Shown here piece by piece: positions 35,091 to 44,325 of a DNA stretch of 45,502 bases. The DNA lies in contig JAHJOQ010000164.1 of NCBI GenBank assembly GCA_018820315.1, positions 1-45,502 on the forward strand, read 5' to 3'. The position numbers were made by a program, and so were the translations under genes. This stretch comes from Candidatus Zixiibacteriota bacterium. GTDB lineage: Bacteria > Zixibacteria > MSB-5A5 > JAABVY01 > JAHJOQ01. The notes under the pieces were generated by a model. That model ran no database searches, had not been told where the DNA came from, and saw only the letters and a list, made by a program, of their open reading frames with translations. The stretch's first letter is position 1, and every line of letters begins with the position of its first letter.

Positions 35091-35270
35091 AGGGATGTAA
35101 TTCTCTGGTTATTACGACAGGAAGAGGATAGAGTCGGATACGATTCTTCCCTTTTTGCGAAACAAACCGGACGATCTTTCAAGACACCACGCTCATGTAA
35201 TCGAGATTCAATCAGATAGCTATTATCCCTTGTCTCTACACTATTAAGCAGTTATCATCTCCCTTGCAAC

Positions 35271-35422
35271 AGGGCTTGTTGAAAAGCCATGGCATCGCAG
35301 GATTTGTCATCGCGAGGAGCGAAGCGACGTGGCGATCTCTCTTTGAAGCAACACCGCAGTGAGACCCTGAGACTGCCACGCTTAGCTCGCAGCGACGATT
35401 GCAGGTCTTCTCAACAAGCCCT
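35271..35422. repeat. 152-bp MITE-like element, copy 2 (inverted)
   Basis: Terminal repeats AGGGCTTGTTGAAAAG (35271-35286) and CTTCTCAACAAGCCCT (35407-35422) match at 15 of 16. Same 152-bp length as copy 1 and opposite orientation. It ends 28 bases before the ettA start. Between the copies, 35091-35270 shows nothing I recognise. Confidence 0.75.
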
Positions 35423-35450
35423 ACAGTAAGGTTGAAAGAGAGGTAACTGA

Positions 35451-37130
35451 ATGGCTGAAAAATTCATATTTCATATGTATGGCGTAAACAAGTTCTATGG
35501 GCAGAAACAAGTTCTCAGAGACATAAACCTCAGTTTCTATCCGGGCGCCAAGATCGGGATCGTAGGCGAGAACGGCTCAGGCAAGACAACTGTCCTGCGC
35601 ATCATGGCAGGACTTGACACCGAGTTTCAGGGTCACGCCGAGATCACTCCCGGCTTTCGCGCCGCAATAGTAGAACAGGATCTACAGCTCGATCCAAGTC
35701 TTACCGTGCGGCAAACCGTGGAGCAGGCTTTCGGTGAGACCAAAGCGTTGCTGGATGAATACAACACCATCGCCGGCAGCATGGCCGAACCGATGGAAGG
35801 TGATGAAATGCAGAAGGCGCTGGATAGGATGAGTGCATTGCAGGATAAGATTGATGCACTGGATGCCTGGAATCTCGATCATAACCTCAAGGTCGCTGCC
35901 GACGCGCTCTGCCTGCCGGAAGACGATCGGATGGTCGGGACTCTGTCTGGCGGAGAGAAACGGCGGGTCGCACTATGCAAGGTGCTTCTTGAGCGACCGG
36001 ATTTGCTGCTTCTTGACGAGCCAACCAATCACCTTGATGCAGAGACTGCTAATTGGCTGGAGGCGCAGCTTCGCGAGTATCCCGGGACAGTCATAATCGT
36101 CACTCACGATCGCTATTTCCTCGACAATGTCACCGGCTGGATACTCGAATTGGAGGGTGGTCACGGCATCCCCTGGGAGGGTAACTATAGCTCCTGGTTG
36201 GAGCAGAAGCTTGATGAACTCGCTTCCACTGAGAAGATGGAATCGTCACGTGCTCAGGCTCTTAAGCGTGAGCTATCATGGATTCGCATGAATCGTGGAG
36301 ATCGCAATGAACTCTCGCGTTCTCGCATCAGAGAATATGAGCACCTTGTTGCCCGGGAGACCGCCGCGGCGAAATCTGACAGCAGAGCGATCCAGATCGC
36401 ACCGAGCGAACAGCTGGGCGAACAGATCATTGAGTTTCATGACGCAACCATGGGATATGATGATGAACAGCTCTTTGAGAAACTGTCTTTCGCGCTGCCG
36501 CGGGCCGCGGTTGTTGGTCTGCTTGGCCCCAATGGAACCGGCAAGACGACTTTGTTTAATCTTATCAACGGGAGTCTGAAGCCACAGGAGGGCGGGATTG
36601 TTGTCGGATCATCGGTGAGGCTCGCGTATGTCGATCAGGAGCGAGCGTTTCTTGACGGCGATAAGAATCTGATCGATGAAGTGGGTGATGGTATTGATAC
36701 GGTTAGAATCGGAACTCGTGCAGTCCCGATCCGACAATACCTCGCCGGATTTGGGTTTAAGGGCGCGTCTCAGCAGAAGTTGGTGCGAGAGCTTTCGGGC
36801 GGAGAGCAAAACCGATGCAACCTGGCCAAGGTGCTCAAAGTCGGAGGAAATGTGCTCCTGATGGATGAGCCAACCAACGACCTCGACGTCAATACTCTGC
36901 GGATGCTTGAAGAGGCGATTCTGGATTTCTCCGGATGCGTCATGGTTATCAGTCACGATCGCTTCTTTCTTGATCGAGTCTGCACCCATTTGCTTGTCTT
37001 CGAAGGCGAGGCAAAGGTGCGCTGGTTTGAGGGCAATTTCTCTGCATATGAGGAGTGGCGCAGCAAAGAGCTCGGTGAGAAGTCGTTCGAAAATCGGCGC
37101 AATCGCTATCGTACGATAGTGAAAGTGTGA
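35451..37130 (+). CDS. ettA: Energy-dependent translational throttle protein EttA (ABC-F)
   Basis: 559 residues, typical for EttA (E. coli about 555). Soluble ABC-F ATPase that binds the ribosomal E site and gates elongation by ATP/ADP ratio. Domain 1 has GENGSGKTT (Lys45), LSGGEKRRVALCKVLL and LLDEPTNHLD; domain 2 has GPNGTGKTTLFNL, LSGGEQNRCNLAKVL and LMDEPTNDLD. Between them lies the ABC-F linker (about residues 250-310), which is rich in Arg and Lys. The MITE directly upstream may carry or disturb its promoter. Confidence 0.95.
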   Translation: MAEKFIFHMYGVNKFYGQKQVLRDINLSFYPGAKIGIVGENGSGKTTVLRIMAGLDTEFQGHAEITPGFRAAIVEQDLQLDPSLTVRQTVEQAFGETKALLDEYNTIAGSMAEPMEGDEMQKALDRMSALQDKIDALDAWNLDHNLKVAADALCLPEDDRMVGTLSGGEKRRVALCKVLLERPDLLLLDEPTNHLDAETANWLEAQLREYPGTVIIVTHDRYFLDNVTGWILELEGGHGIPWEGNYSSWLEQKLDELASTEKMESSRAQALKRELSWIRMNRGDRNELSRSRIREYEHLVARETAAAKSDSRAIQIAPSEQLGEQIIEFHDATMGYDDEQLFEKLSFALPRAAVVGLLGPNGTGKTTLFNLINGSLKPQEGGIVVGSSVRLAYVDQERAFLDGDKNLIDEVGDGIDTVRIGTRAVPIRQYLAGFGFKGASQQKLVRELSGGEQNRCNLAKVLKVGGNVLLMDEPTNDLDVNTLRMLEEAILDFSGCVMVISHDRFFLDRVCTHLLVFEGEAKVRWFEGNFSAYEEWRSKELGEKSFENRRNRYRTIVKV

Positions 37131-37193
37131 AGCCGGGAGCGGGATAGATATATACGACCATCGCAATCAACGACGACTTTACAAAGGTGACGT

Positions 37194-37781
37194 ATGAAGA
37201 AATGGGAAATGAAAATTGCACGGGGGTATGATCCAAGGACTCAGAACAAGATTGGTCTGTTTGCGGCACAGCTTGACGATCAGTTGAAACGCCTCAAGAA
37301 GGAGGTCAAGAGTCTGACGGTGAAGCAATTGGAATGGCAGTTGAACCCGGGAATGAACAGCGTTGGCATGTTACTGGCGCACATTTCGTTTGCGGAAGTG
37401 TGGTGGATGAAAATCGCCGCAAACGAGCTACCTTGGGAGCCTGAGGGGAAGAAAATCATGGCTCGGTACTGCAGCATCGAGGACGATGGCTTGCCGCTTC
37501 TGCCCGATGGACATCATCCGTCATTCCTCAAAGGGTTCACTGCAGAGAAGTATCTGTCCATTCTCGCAAAAGGGCGCCGTGCGATCCATAGCGAGATGAA
37601 GAAGTGGCGGGACAGAGATTTGGACGATTTCTACAAAGTTGGAAAAGGCGAGGTCTCGCATGCTGCTACATTGCACCACGTACTCGAGCATTTCTGCGGG
37701 CATTTTGGTCAGATTCTGTTGCTAAAGCATCTTATGCGTGACGCCGGAATTTTAAGGAAGCAAGAAAAGGCGAAATCCTGA
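37194..37781 (+). CDS. DinB/DUF664-type protein
   Basis: 195-residue four-helix bundle of the DinB superfamily. The likely metal-binding His residues are in LLAHISFAEVWW and HHVLEHFCGHFGQILLLKHL. Members include thiol-dependent transferases such as bacillithiol transferases; the activity here is not known. It follows ettA by 63 bases. Confidence 0.78.
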   Translation: MKKWEMKIARGYDPRTQNKIGLFAAQLDDQLKRLKKEVKSLTVKQLEWQLNPGMNSVGMLLAHISFAEVWWMKIAANELPWEPEGKKIMARYCSIEDDGLPLLPDGHHPSFLKGFTAEKYLSILAKGRRAIHSEMKKWRDRDLDDFYKVGKGEVSHAATLHHVLEHFCGHFGQILLLKHLMRDAGILRKQEKAKS

Positions 37782-38138
37782 GCTGGAAACCGGCTAACTT
37801 CAGATAGTTGTGACGTAACGGTCAGAATCGGCATACTTGGTGTGAGCGTTTCGTGTTGTCCCCGATGCCGTTTTGATAAGCGGTGATGGTAATGTTCGAG
37901 TCCGACAAACCGGGCTCTACGAGACTCGAACTGAGATTCCTGCCTATTATCAGAACTTCAACTCGTCCGCCGTTTCTGCTGGATGATCCGGCGCTAGGTG
38001 GGAATGTCTTGAATCGCCTGCACTTGATATTCGCGCGTTAAATCCAGTTTCATTCATGTTTCAGTCGACATGTTGCCGATCAATGCGTATAATTGCGATC
38101 AGATGCTATATTCAGATAACTGATATGCGGAGGAAACG
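37782..38138. other. Non-coding gap before the cupin gene
   Basis: 357 bases with no convincing gene. TATAAT and TATATT strings occur near 38090-38110 ahead of the cupin, which may reflect its promoter, but no good -35 box was found. Nothing else recognised. Confidence 0.4.
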
Positions 38139-38483
38139 ATGGCTGTTGTCAAATACGATAGTATTAGAATGAGCGGTGTCACGATGGAAGGCGTGGAAGG
38201 GACATCCAAAGCAAATGTGATCGGATCTCCCGAGGGTTGGGAGCATTATACACTTCGTGTATTTCGGATCGCTCCCGGCGGGTTCACTCCTTTTCACAAA
38301 CACGACTGGGAACATGTCAATTACGTCATCAAGGGCAAAGGCACTCTTACACTCGGCGCTACGACATCAGAAATATCAGAAAAGGATTTCGCATTTGTGC
38401 CTCCCAATACAATGCACCAGTTCAAGAATGCTCACGATGAGGATTTCGAATTCATCTGCATTGTTCCTAATCAAGGCGCTTGA
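38139..38483 (+). CDS. Cupin-domain protein
   Basis: 114-residue single-domain cupin. Motif 1 is FTPFHKHDWEHVNYVIKGKG with His/His/Glu metal ligands; motif 2 is FVPPNTMHQFKN. Such proteins range from enzymes to sensors; no substrate is visible. GGAGG sits at 38130-38134 before the ATG. It stands alone between non-coding gaps. Confidence 0.85.
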   Translation: MAVVKYDSIRMSGVTMEGVEGTSKANVIGSPEGWEHYTLRVFRIAPGGFTPFHKHDWEHVNYVIKGKGTLTLGATTSEISEKDFAFVPPNTMHQFKNAHDEDFEFICIVPNQGA

Positions 38484-38525
38484 TGCATATTAGCTGCAGT
38501 CGATAATTTCTGTCGAGCAGAATTG

Positions 38526-39395
38526 TTAACAGTCGGGGGAGCTGTTCCCGTCCGGGTCGCAAGGGGCGTTTCCGCCGAGAAAGATGTATCCTACAAGGTA
38601 AATCACATCATCGATGCCAATCTCGCCAGAGCAGTCTGTATCACCTATGTCGACAGGGTCGGGAGATGGCCCTCCCAGAAAGATGTAGTTCACTTAGAAA
38701 ATGATATCGTCGATGTCAACGGACCCGCTGTTATCAGTGTCTCCGCATCCAGCTATCGCTATCACCGGCGAATAACGGCCGGAGCTGTCTTCAGCAATCA
38801 CCAGATATACATATTCAGATGAGCCACTTGTCGGGGTGTCGACGAAGAATGTGTCACTTATGCCGGGATCACTGAGATCGCCAGACGGATTGTCAAGTCT
38901 GAAGAATGGACCATTGGATGATGCATTTCTGCGGTAAATATGATATGACGATCCGGGTGCCCCACGCCAGCTCACCTTGACTTCAGGTGGAGATAAGTCC
39001 TCTGCCGTGATATTGCTCGGAGGAGGCGGCCATGCTGCTGGCCCAAGCTGCACGCTCTCTTCCTGGAAGCTGTTATCCGGAATGAGTCCGGTCAGGTGGG
39101 AGCTTTCCCCATTTGCTACATTGCAGAAGTGGTAGTCATATGGGATCCCCGGTGATCCTGTTAGAAAATTCTGGAAGTCATCGAACCAGAAACCTGCATC
39201 ATACCCTGCACCATCCGACGTCACAATCCTAATCTCTTCATCTGTCCCATTCAAATATCCGAAGAAGGAAAGCCGGCCATCCGGTGGGGCTGAATTGTCC
39301 GAATTGGACACAGCACCAAATATCGATCCCTGTGCCAGAGCAGAAGAGCTCGACGCGAAGGCTATGAAAAGTGTCAACATGATTCGTAGAGCCAT
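38526..39395 (-). pseudogene. Secreted dockerin-like protein, interrupted by TAA
   Basis: The frame runs from ATG 39395 (signal peptide MALRIMLTLFIAFASSSSALA) to a TAA at 38694-38696. It then continues in the same frame to a second stop at 38526, completing a two-repeat dockerin-like domain. Before the stop is CGDTDNSGSVDIDDIIF; after it VNYIFLGGPSPDP and GDTDCSGEIGIDDVIYLVGY. Intact relatives have Leu (FLVNYIF) where the TAA stands, so one T-to-A change (TTA to TAA) explains it. The middle has a fibronectin type III-like part (PEVKVSWRGAPGSSYHIYRR). It is either a recent pseudogene or a sequencing error; the protein would be secreted and surface bound. Confidence 0.75.
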
Positions 39396-39909
39396 GCAAT
39401 GATACTCCTGGCACATAGATCATTCGATGTGCTGGTATGGTCGATTCTGTTGGGAGCCGGGAAAGAAGTAGAGTATCCGGCCTAAGCCGATAACCGACAA
39501 CGCTGTAAGCTCCTTTCAATTATACTGGACAGTCTGTCAGAAACAAGCGAAATCAGTACTCAAAATACGTCAGTCCCTTGACTTGATAAAAGGACGCCCG
39601 CGGACGACCACCAGCGACGCAATTTGTGCGATTTCGATAACGTAAGAATTGACCGTCTGAATTTCTACGCATGCTTAGGTTAGTCAAGTAGGCCTTTGCT
39701 ATCCTGCATTCATGGTTAAAGCTCCAGTCAAGGCGGTCGACCATGAAATAAAGGCTATCATGATGAGATGCAATAGAGTACCAGTTTGATCGAGAATCAA
39801 ACGAGTTCTTGACATAGAATTGAAAGCTGATATATTAGATATTGAATGTGTTTAAATAGGTAATATTTTCGACACTGTCATACTTGCCGTACAAACCTGG
39901 AGGAAAGTG
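39396..39909. other. Divergent non-coding gap
   Basis: About 514 bases between the broken dockerin gene and the C10 protease. No convincing gene. The right end carries the protease promoter at 39809-39836. The rest shows nothing I recognise. Confidence 0.5.
39809..39836 (+). promoter_or_regulatory. Sigma-70-like promoter of the C10 protease
   Basis: TTGACA at 39809-39814, a 16-base spacer and TATATT at 39831-39836, about 73 bases before the start codon. Confidence 0.6.
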
Positions 39910-42024
39910 ATGTGTGTATTTATGAGGAGTAATCCGTACGGGTTCGCTATGAAGATCCCCCTTCTGCTGACAATATTAATCCTGCTCGCGGCATCTAGTG
40001 TCACTGCCACGGTCTCGACTGTTGAAGAGGCGGAGACAGTCTGTCAGAACTGGCTGACCTATATCGTCTACCACACAGGTGACTGGGGTGGTGCCATGAG
40101 TCCACAGATCATCGGTGCGGATGACATATATGCCGACGACATACTTCTTGCGAGATGCTTTCATATCTCACCGATCGGATATGTGATCGTGCCGGTTCTG
40201 AAAGAGATGCCTCCGGTGAAGCTCTACTCGGTTGAGAGCAATTATGACGTTAATCAGGAGCACGGCCTATCTCAGATGATGCGTGAGATATTTGCACAAC
40301 GAGCGGAGGTTTACATTGATTTCTATGGCAGCCTTGAGGCGGATCAGGCTTCCAAAGACTATTACATATTCAATGATTCACACAGACAGCAATGGTTGAG
40401 GTACGTGAAAAGCCCTGATCACTTCATGGCCGAAGAACTCGGCAAGGACGCGATGCAGACTGTCGGACCGCTGCTGACGAACGTTTGGAGTCAGGATTAC
40501 CCTTACAACACAGATTGTCCTCCCGGCAACCCGGTCGGCTGTGTGGCGACTGCCATGTCTCAGGTGATGCACTATTATAACTGCCCACCATCAGGTGTCG
40601 GGACGCACAGTTACTGGTGGTATCCTGATTCAGGCGACCCTGTCTATTTCACTGCTGACTTTAGAGATACCTATGAATGGGATCTTATGCCCGATCAGTT
40701 CTTATGGCCGTACACTGACGAGATGATCGACGCTGTGGCCGAACTTTGCTTTGAGGTAGGTGTATCGGTTGATATGGATTACGCGCCTGACGGTTCTGGC
40801 GCTTACTTTGAGGATATCGCACCGGCGCTTCAAAACTACTTCCGATTCAACAGCGGCATGCAACGCTTGTGGCGCAGCTCCACGACTGCCTACACTTGGT
40901 TTACATACTACATCAAACCTGAGATCGACGCAGGCCGCCCAATCATCTACGGGATCACCGGACATGCGTTCATCTGTGATGGTTGGCAGGACGGTGGCAC
41001 CAACATGTATCACCTCAACTATGGTTGGGGTGGCAGTCAGAATGCATGGTATGCTATCGATGATTACTTCTGCGACTGGGGCTGCTCGATGGCTCATGAG
41101 TCCCTGTTGCGGTATATCAGACCGTACCCTGACTGGGACGAAGATGGCGTTGACAACGATATTGACAATTGTCCGATGATACCTAATACGAATCAGGCTG
41201 ACGGAGATGATGATGGCGTCGGAGACCTGTGCGACAACTGCGTGTATGCCTATAATCCGGAACAGGGTGATGCTGACGGTGACGGCGACGGTGACTACTG
41301 CGATCCGGATGCGGACGATGATGGTATTCTCAATGAAAGTGACAACTGCTGGCTGGTCGATAATGCGGCGCAGGAGAACAGTGATACAGACGAACTTGGC
41401 GATGACTGTGATAACTGCGACTTCGTGGACAACCCGGAGCAATACGACGAGGACAGCGACGGGACAGGAGATTTCTGTGATGGCGAACTGCACATCCAGA
41501 GCTACCAGGTTGAAATCCCGCCCGGCTATCTGGGCGTTTACTACTACTATCAGTTCTGGTGTGTAGGCGGAACTGCGCCGTACTATTGGACCAAACTTGC
41601 GGGGCAGCCGCCCTATGGTACAGTGTTTGCTAACGGAACGGTTGGGACTGTGTCAGGGACGCCGTCATATATCCCTGCTGGAGAAGACTCTGCAATATCT
41701 ATTATCACAGTCAAGCTAGAGGACTCAAGCAATCCGGTTCTTTCTGACACAATCGCTGTGAAAATCATCGTGTACCGCGACGAACCACAGCCACCATATG
41801 TTTGTGGAGATGCCGATGGTAGCGCAGGGGTCGATATCGATGATGTGGTCTTCCTGATTGCCTACATCTTTTCCGGAGGACCCGCTCCTGATCCGTTAGA
41901 ATCCGGAGATTCGGATTGCTCGGGAGCGATTGACATCGATGACGTAGTATACACAATTTCCTATATATTCAGCGGTGGCCCGCCTCCGTGCGACCCTGAT
42001 GATAACGGCACACCGAACTGCTGA
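39910..42024 (+). CDS. Secreted C10-family cysteine protease with calcium-binding repeats and dockerin-like tail
   Basis: 704 residues. Signal peptide near the N-terminus (KIPLLLTILILLAASSVTA). The C10 (streptopain-like) domain has catalytic Cys211 in NPVGCVATAMSQVMHYY and His352 in GITGHAFICDGW, then NYGWGGSQNAWY. Residues ~410-530 are thrombospondin type 3-like acidic repeats (DEDGVDNDIDNCPMIPNTNQ). A Putative-Ig-like stretch (GGTAPYYWTKL) follows. The end is a two-repeat dockerin-like domain (CGDADGSAGVDIDDVVFLIA ... GDSDCSGAIDIDDVVYTISY). It probably degrades or processes proteins outside the cell, possibly after propeptide removal. GGAGG at 39899-39903 supports ATG 39910. The dockerin has no cohesin partner in view. 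Confidence 0.9.
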   Translation: MCVFMRSNPYGFAMKIPLLLTILILLAASSVTATVSTVEEAETVCQNWLTYIVYHTGDWGGAMSPQIIGADDIYADDILLARCFHISPIGYVIVPVLKEMPPVKLYSVESNYDVNQEHGLSQMMREIFAQRAEVYIDFYGSLEADQASKDYYIFNDSHRQQWLRYVKSPDHFMAEELGKDAMQTVGPLLTNVWSQDYPYNTDCPPGNPVGCVATAMSQVMHYYNCPPSGVGTHSYWWYPDSGDPVYFTADFRDTYEWDLMPDQFLWPYTDEMIDAVAELCFEVGVSVDMDYAPDGSGAYFEDIAPALQNYFRFNSGMQRLWRSSTTAYTWFTYYIKPEIDAGRPIIYGITGHAFICDGWQDGGTNMYHLNYGWGGSQNAWYAIDDYFCDWGCSMAHESLLRYIRPYPDWDEDGVDNDIDNCPMIPNTNQADGDDDGVGDLCDNCVYAYNPEQGDADGDGDGDYCDPDADDDGILNESDNCWLVDNAAQENSDTDELGDDCDNCDFVDNPEQYDEDSDGTGDFCDGELHIQSYQVEIPPGYLGVYYYYQFWCVGGTAPYYWTKLAGQPPYGTVFANGTVGTVSGTPSYIPAGEDSAISIITVKLEDSSNPVLSDTIAVKIIVYRDEPQPPYVCGDADGSAGVDIDDVVFLIAYIFSGGPAPDPLESGDSDCSGAIDIDDVVYTISYIFSGGPPPCDPDDNGTPNC

Positions 42025-42050
42025 TCGAACAGCGGTTCACTGAGAATCTC

Positions 42051-42085
42051 AAGCCCCGACCTGAAGATGTGGTCGGGGCTTTTCA
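42051..42085 (+). terminator. Rho-independent terminator after the protease
   Basis: AAGCCCCGAC (42051-42060) pairs with GTCGGGGCTT (42072-42081) around an 11-nt loop, followed by TTTTC-like T-rich sequence. Confidence 0.85.
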
Positions 42086-42160
42086 TTGCCTGTCGCTCGG
42101 CACTTATTCCGTATACAGATTGAGATTGATTTGTTCTTTGAACCAAGCTATAAATGATGT

Positions 42161-42658
42161 ATGAGATTACTCGACGACAATCAGGAAGACCGGCACAATC
42201 TCTTCATGCGCGAGGCTCTGCGCGAGGCAGAGAAGGCTGCGGAGAAAGGTGAAGTGCCGGTTGGATGCGTGATAGTGCATGACAACCGCATAATCGGACG
42301 AGGCTATAATAGAAGAGAAGCACTACAGGATGCTACGGCCCATGCGGAAATCATCGCCATATCCGCTGCCTGCCAGACCATGCATAGCTGGCGGCTGGAA
42401 GATTGCACTATGTATGTAACTCTGGAGCCATGTCCCATGTGTGCCGGCGCGATAGTATTGACGAGAATTCCCGTGCTTGTGTACGGTGCAGATGACCCGA
42501 AAGCCGGCGCATGCGGGACTCTTCTTGATATTGTCCGTGACAGCCGTCTCAATCACATTGTAGATGTTATAGATGGCGTAATGGCGCGGGAAGCTCAGAG
42601 CTTGCTGCAGGATTTCTTTCGCACACTGCGCCGGAGAAATAGTAAGGCGGAGGACTAG
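42161..42658 (+). CDS. tadA: tRNA-specific adenosine deaminase
   Basis: 165-residue deaminase converting the wobble adenosine of tRNA-Arg(ACG) to inosine. The zinc motifs are DATAHAEIIAI and TLEPCPMCAGAI. Length and the N-terminal REALREAEKAAEKGEVPVG are standard. The ATG at 42161 gives an N-terminus slightly longer than many; an internal Met at about residue 16 is an alternative. The next gene begins 2 bases later. Confidence 0.92.
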   Translation: MRLLDDNQEDRHNLFMREALREAEKAAEKGEVPVGCVIVHDNRIIGRGYNRREALQDATAHAEIIAISAACQTMHSWRLEDCTMYVTLEPCPMCAGAIVLTRIPVLVYGADDPKAGACGTLLDIVRDSRLNHIVDVIDGVMAREAQSLLQDFFRTLRRRNSKAED

Positions 42659-42659
42659 C

Positions 42660-43148
42660 ATGCAACTCACTCGACAGGAGATACTGAAACTCTCGGTCTC
42701 GGTTATGTACATTGGATTGCTTGTCGACCTTGGTGGAGCTGCCCTGTTTTATTTGGTCGGGCAATTTCTTCGCAGCCAAGGGATCATAACGCTTGTACCG
42801 GCTGAGTCACTTGACATGCTCGGTTACGGCCTGCTGGCCGTCAGTGCCGCGGAGATTGCCACAATCGTAGTCCTGAAACGGAGATGGATTAGCGCAAGAT
42901 CCCCTCAACTTCGGTCTATCCGAAAACGTGAGGTTTTTTATAGGCAACTGAAACTCATGTTTGCCACCCTTTTCCTTGTGACCCTTACTCCCGCTTTGTA
43001 CGGATTCCTGTATTTCGTTCTCGGAGGTACCGAAACGCTGTTTATTCTTCTCATCGTAGCGACTATGATCGGCTATATGCTGATTAGAGTACGCCCAAAC
43101 GATCTCCAGAAGAGCATCGGCAGTATTGAACTGGAAGATCCTGAATGA
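42660..43148 (+). CDS. Four-helix membrane protein of unknown function
   Basis: 162-residue protein with about four transmembrane helices (LSVSVMYIGLLVDLGGAALF, LGYGLLAVSAAEIATIVVL, LMFATLFLVTLTPALYGFLY, TLFILLIVATMIGYMLI) in two pairs around a basic loop. No family recognised. It follows tadA by one base, so they are coupled. A short hairpin spans its stop codon (ATGAGC 43145-43150 with GCTCAT 43154-43159, then CTTTT). Confidence 0.6.
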   Translation: MQLTRQEILKLSVSVMYIGLLVDLGGAALFYLVGQFLRSQGIITLVPAESLDMLGYGLLAVSAAEIATIVVLKRRWISARSPQLRSIRKREVFYRQLKLMFATLFLVTLTPALYGFLYFVLGGTETLFILLIVATMIGYMLIRVRPNDLQKSIGSIELEDPE

Positions 43149-43180
43149 GCATTGCTCATCTTTTGTGCGAGAGAATGGAC

Positions 43181-43208
43181 TTGACAATGTGGAGATTTGG
43201 AATAAGAT
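43181..43208 (+). promoter_or_regulatory. Promoter of tRNA-Ser
   Basis: TTGACA at 43181-43186, a 16-base spacer and TAAGAT at 43203-43208, 37 bases upstream of the tRNA. Confidence 0.5.
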
Positions 43209-43244
43209 AGTATCCTTGCGCTGGCTTTCCACCAGCAATCAGTC

Positions 43245-43331
43245 GGAGAGGTGCCGGAGCGGTTGAACGGGGCGGTCTCGAAAACCGTTGAGCCTTCGCG
43301 GGCTCCCAGGGTTCGAATCCCTGCCTCTCCG
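43245..43331 (+). tRNA. tRNA-Ser(CGA)
   Basis: A type II tRNA with the long variable arm. The 7-bp acceptor GGAGAGG pairs with CCTCTCC; the anticodon loop CTCGAAA gives CGA (reads UCG). The variable arm is GAGCCTTCGCGGGCTC and the T loop GTTCGAATCC. Its layout matches known serine tRNAs; the CCA end is not encoded (GCCTT follows). Confidence 0.93.
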
Positions 43332-43638
43332 CCTTGCAACCTGTTGTACTACAATTATATACGAGCATTCAGGGCTTTAGCGGAGAGGAAATAGTTCGAA
43401 CCCCCTTGAGCCGTAACCCCTTGTATTGTAAAGCAGTATTACTTCGAGCCAGTAAGGTTCTCATCGATTTCTATCTCTCGCGATGCCCGCAGATAATCGG
43501 TGTTCGAGTACCGTGGATTGCCTAGACTGCGCGTACCGGGGATATTCGTTCCGCTGATATTCTGAACCCGAATCGAGAACTGTAATCGTCTGTCATCTCC
43601 CGGATTGAAGACTCATTTCCGTATTTGAAGAGATATTA
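43332..43638. other. Non-coding gap between the tRNA and IS630
   Basis: 307 bases with no convincing gene; the possible reading frames look like chance. No integrase or attachment duplication of the tRNA 3' end was found. Confidence 0.4.
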
Positions 43639-43648
43639 TAGTACTTCT

Positions 43649-44314
43649 TCATGATTCAATTTGTGGGTATAGCTGCTTGAGCTTGATTCTTGCGTTCTTT
43701 GTTGTGAATCGCCAGTCGACGCCCTTTTGACTCTGGTTGCGCTCTCTATACCACTCACGCGCCTCTTTCCTTAACGTTTCAATGTGAGGTATCCTTCGAT
43801 TAAGACATTGTCTTGTGAACACGCTCAACTCGATCTCCGCAATGTTCAGCCAACTCCCGTGCCTTGGTGTATGGTGTATCTCAAGCCGCTCCAAAAGACG
43901 CCGCGCTTCTCGTGGCTCGAACGCCTCGTAAAGGGACGCAGGCTTGTGCGTGTTCAGATTGTCCATGACCAGAACCACCTTTTCCGCTTCCGGGTAATCC
44001 ACATCCAGAAGTTCCTTAATCTCATGCGCCCAGTCAATCATCGTCTTGCGCTCCCGGACGTTCACCTTCCGCCAGTTGCCCAGAGGCTCGTTAAACATGA
44101 AATTGTTCGCCGTCCCGTTCCGCTCATATTCGTAATCCACGCGCTCCGCCCAACCGGGGGCCGCTTCTATCTTCCGGCGGGTCTCCTTGATTAGCTGTGT
44201 CGGTTGCTCGTCCATGCATACAACCGGATAATCCGGATCATAAGGCCGCTTGTAGACTTCCAGCACGTCCTCCATGTGCGCGACAAAATCCGCATTCTGT
44301 TTCGGCGGTATCAC
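43649..44314 (-). CDS. IS630 transposase, catalytic part (second frame)
   Basis: 221-residue frame (the real product joins the first frame by a -1 shift). It carries the DDE-type catalytic domain: VVCMDEQP, the VLVMDNLNTHKP stretch and HHTPRHGSWLNIAEIELSVF with its Glu. IS630 transposases insert at TA. The shift is at A7, so production by programmed frameshifting is likely; a decayed frameshift cannot be ruled out. Confidence 0.85.
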   Translation of the reverse strand: MIPPKQNADFVAHMEDVLEVYKRPYDPDYPVVCMDEQPTQLIKETRRKIEAAPGWAERVDYEYERNGTANNFMFNEPLGNWRKVNVRERKTMIDWAHEIKELLDVDYPEAEKVVLVMDNLNTHKPASLYEAFEPREARRLLERLEIHHTPRHGSWLNIAEIELSVFTRQCLNRRIPHIETLRKEAREWYRERNQSQKGVDWRFTTKNARIKLKQLYPQIES

Positions 44315-44325
44315 CCAGGATTTCC

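Noticed and set aside
39553-39744. Small minus-strand frame in the gap before the C10 protease
   Set aside because: No ribosome site or family resemblance; composition like random sequence.
40702-41493. 263-residue minus-strand frame under the C10 protease
   Set aside because: Low-complexity valine/isoleucine-rich shadow of the acidic calcium repeats.
43334-43525. Possible integrase remnant after tRNA-Ser
   Set aside because: The frame matches no integrase motif and no duplicate of the tRNA 3' end is present nearby.
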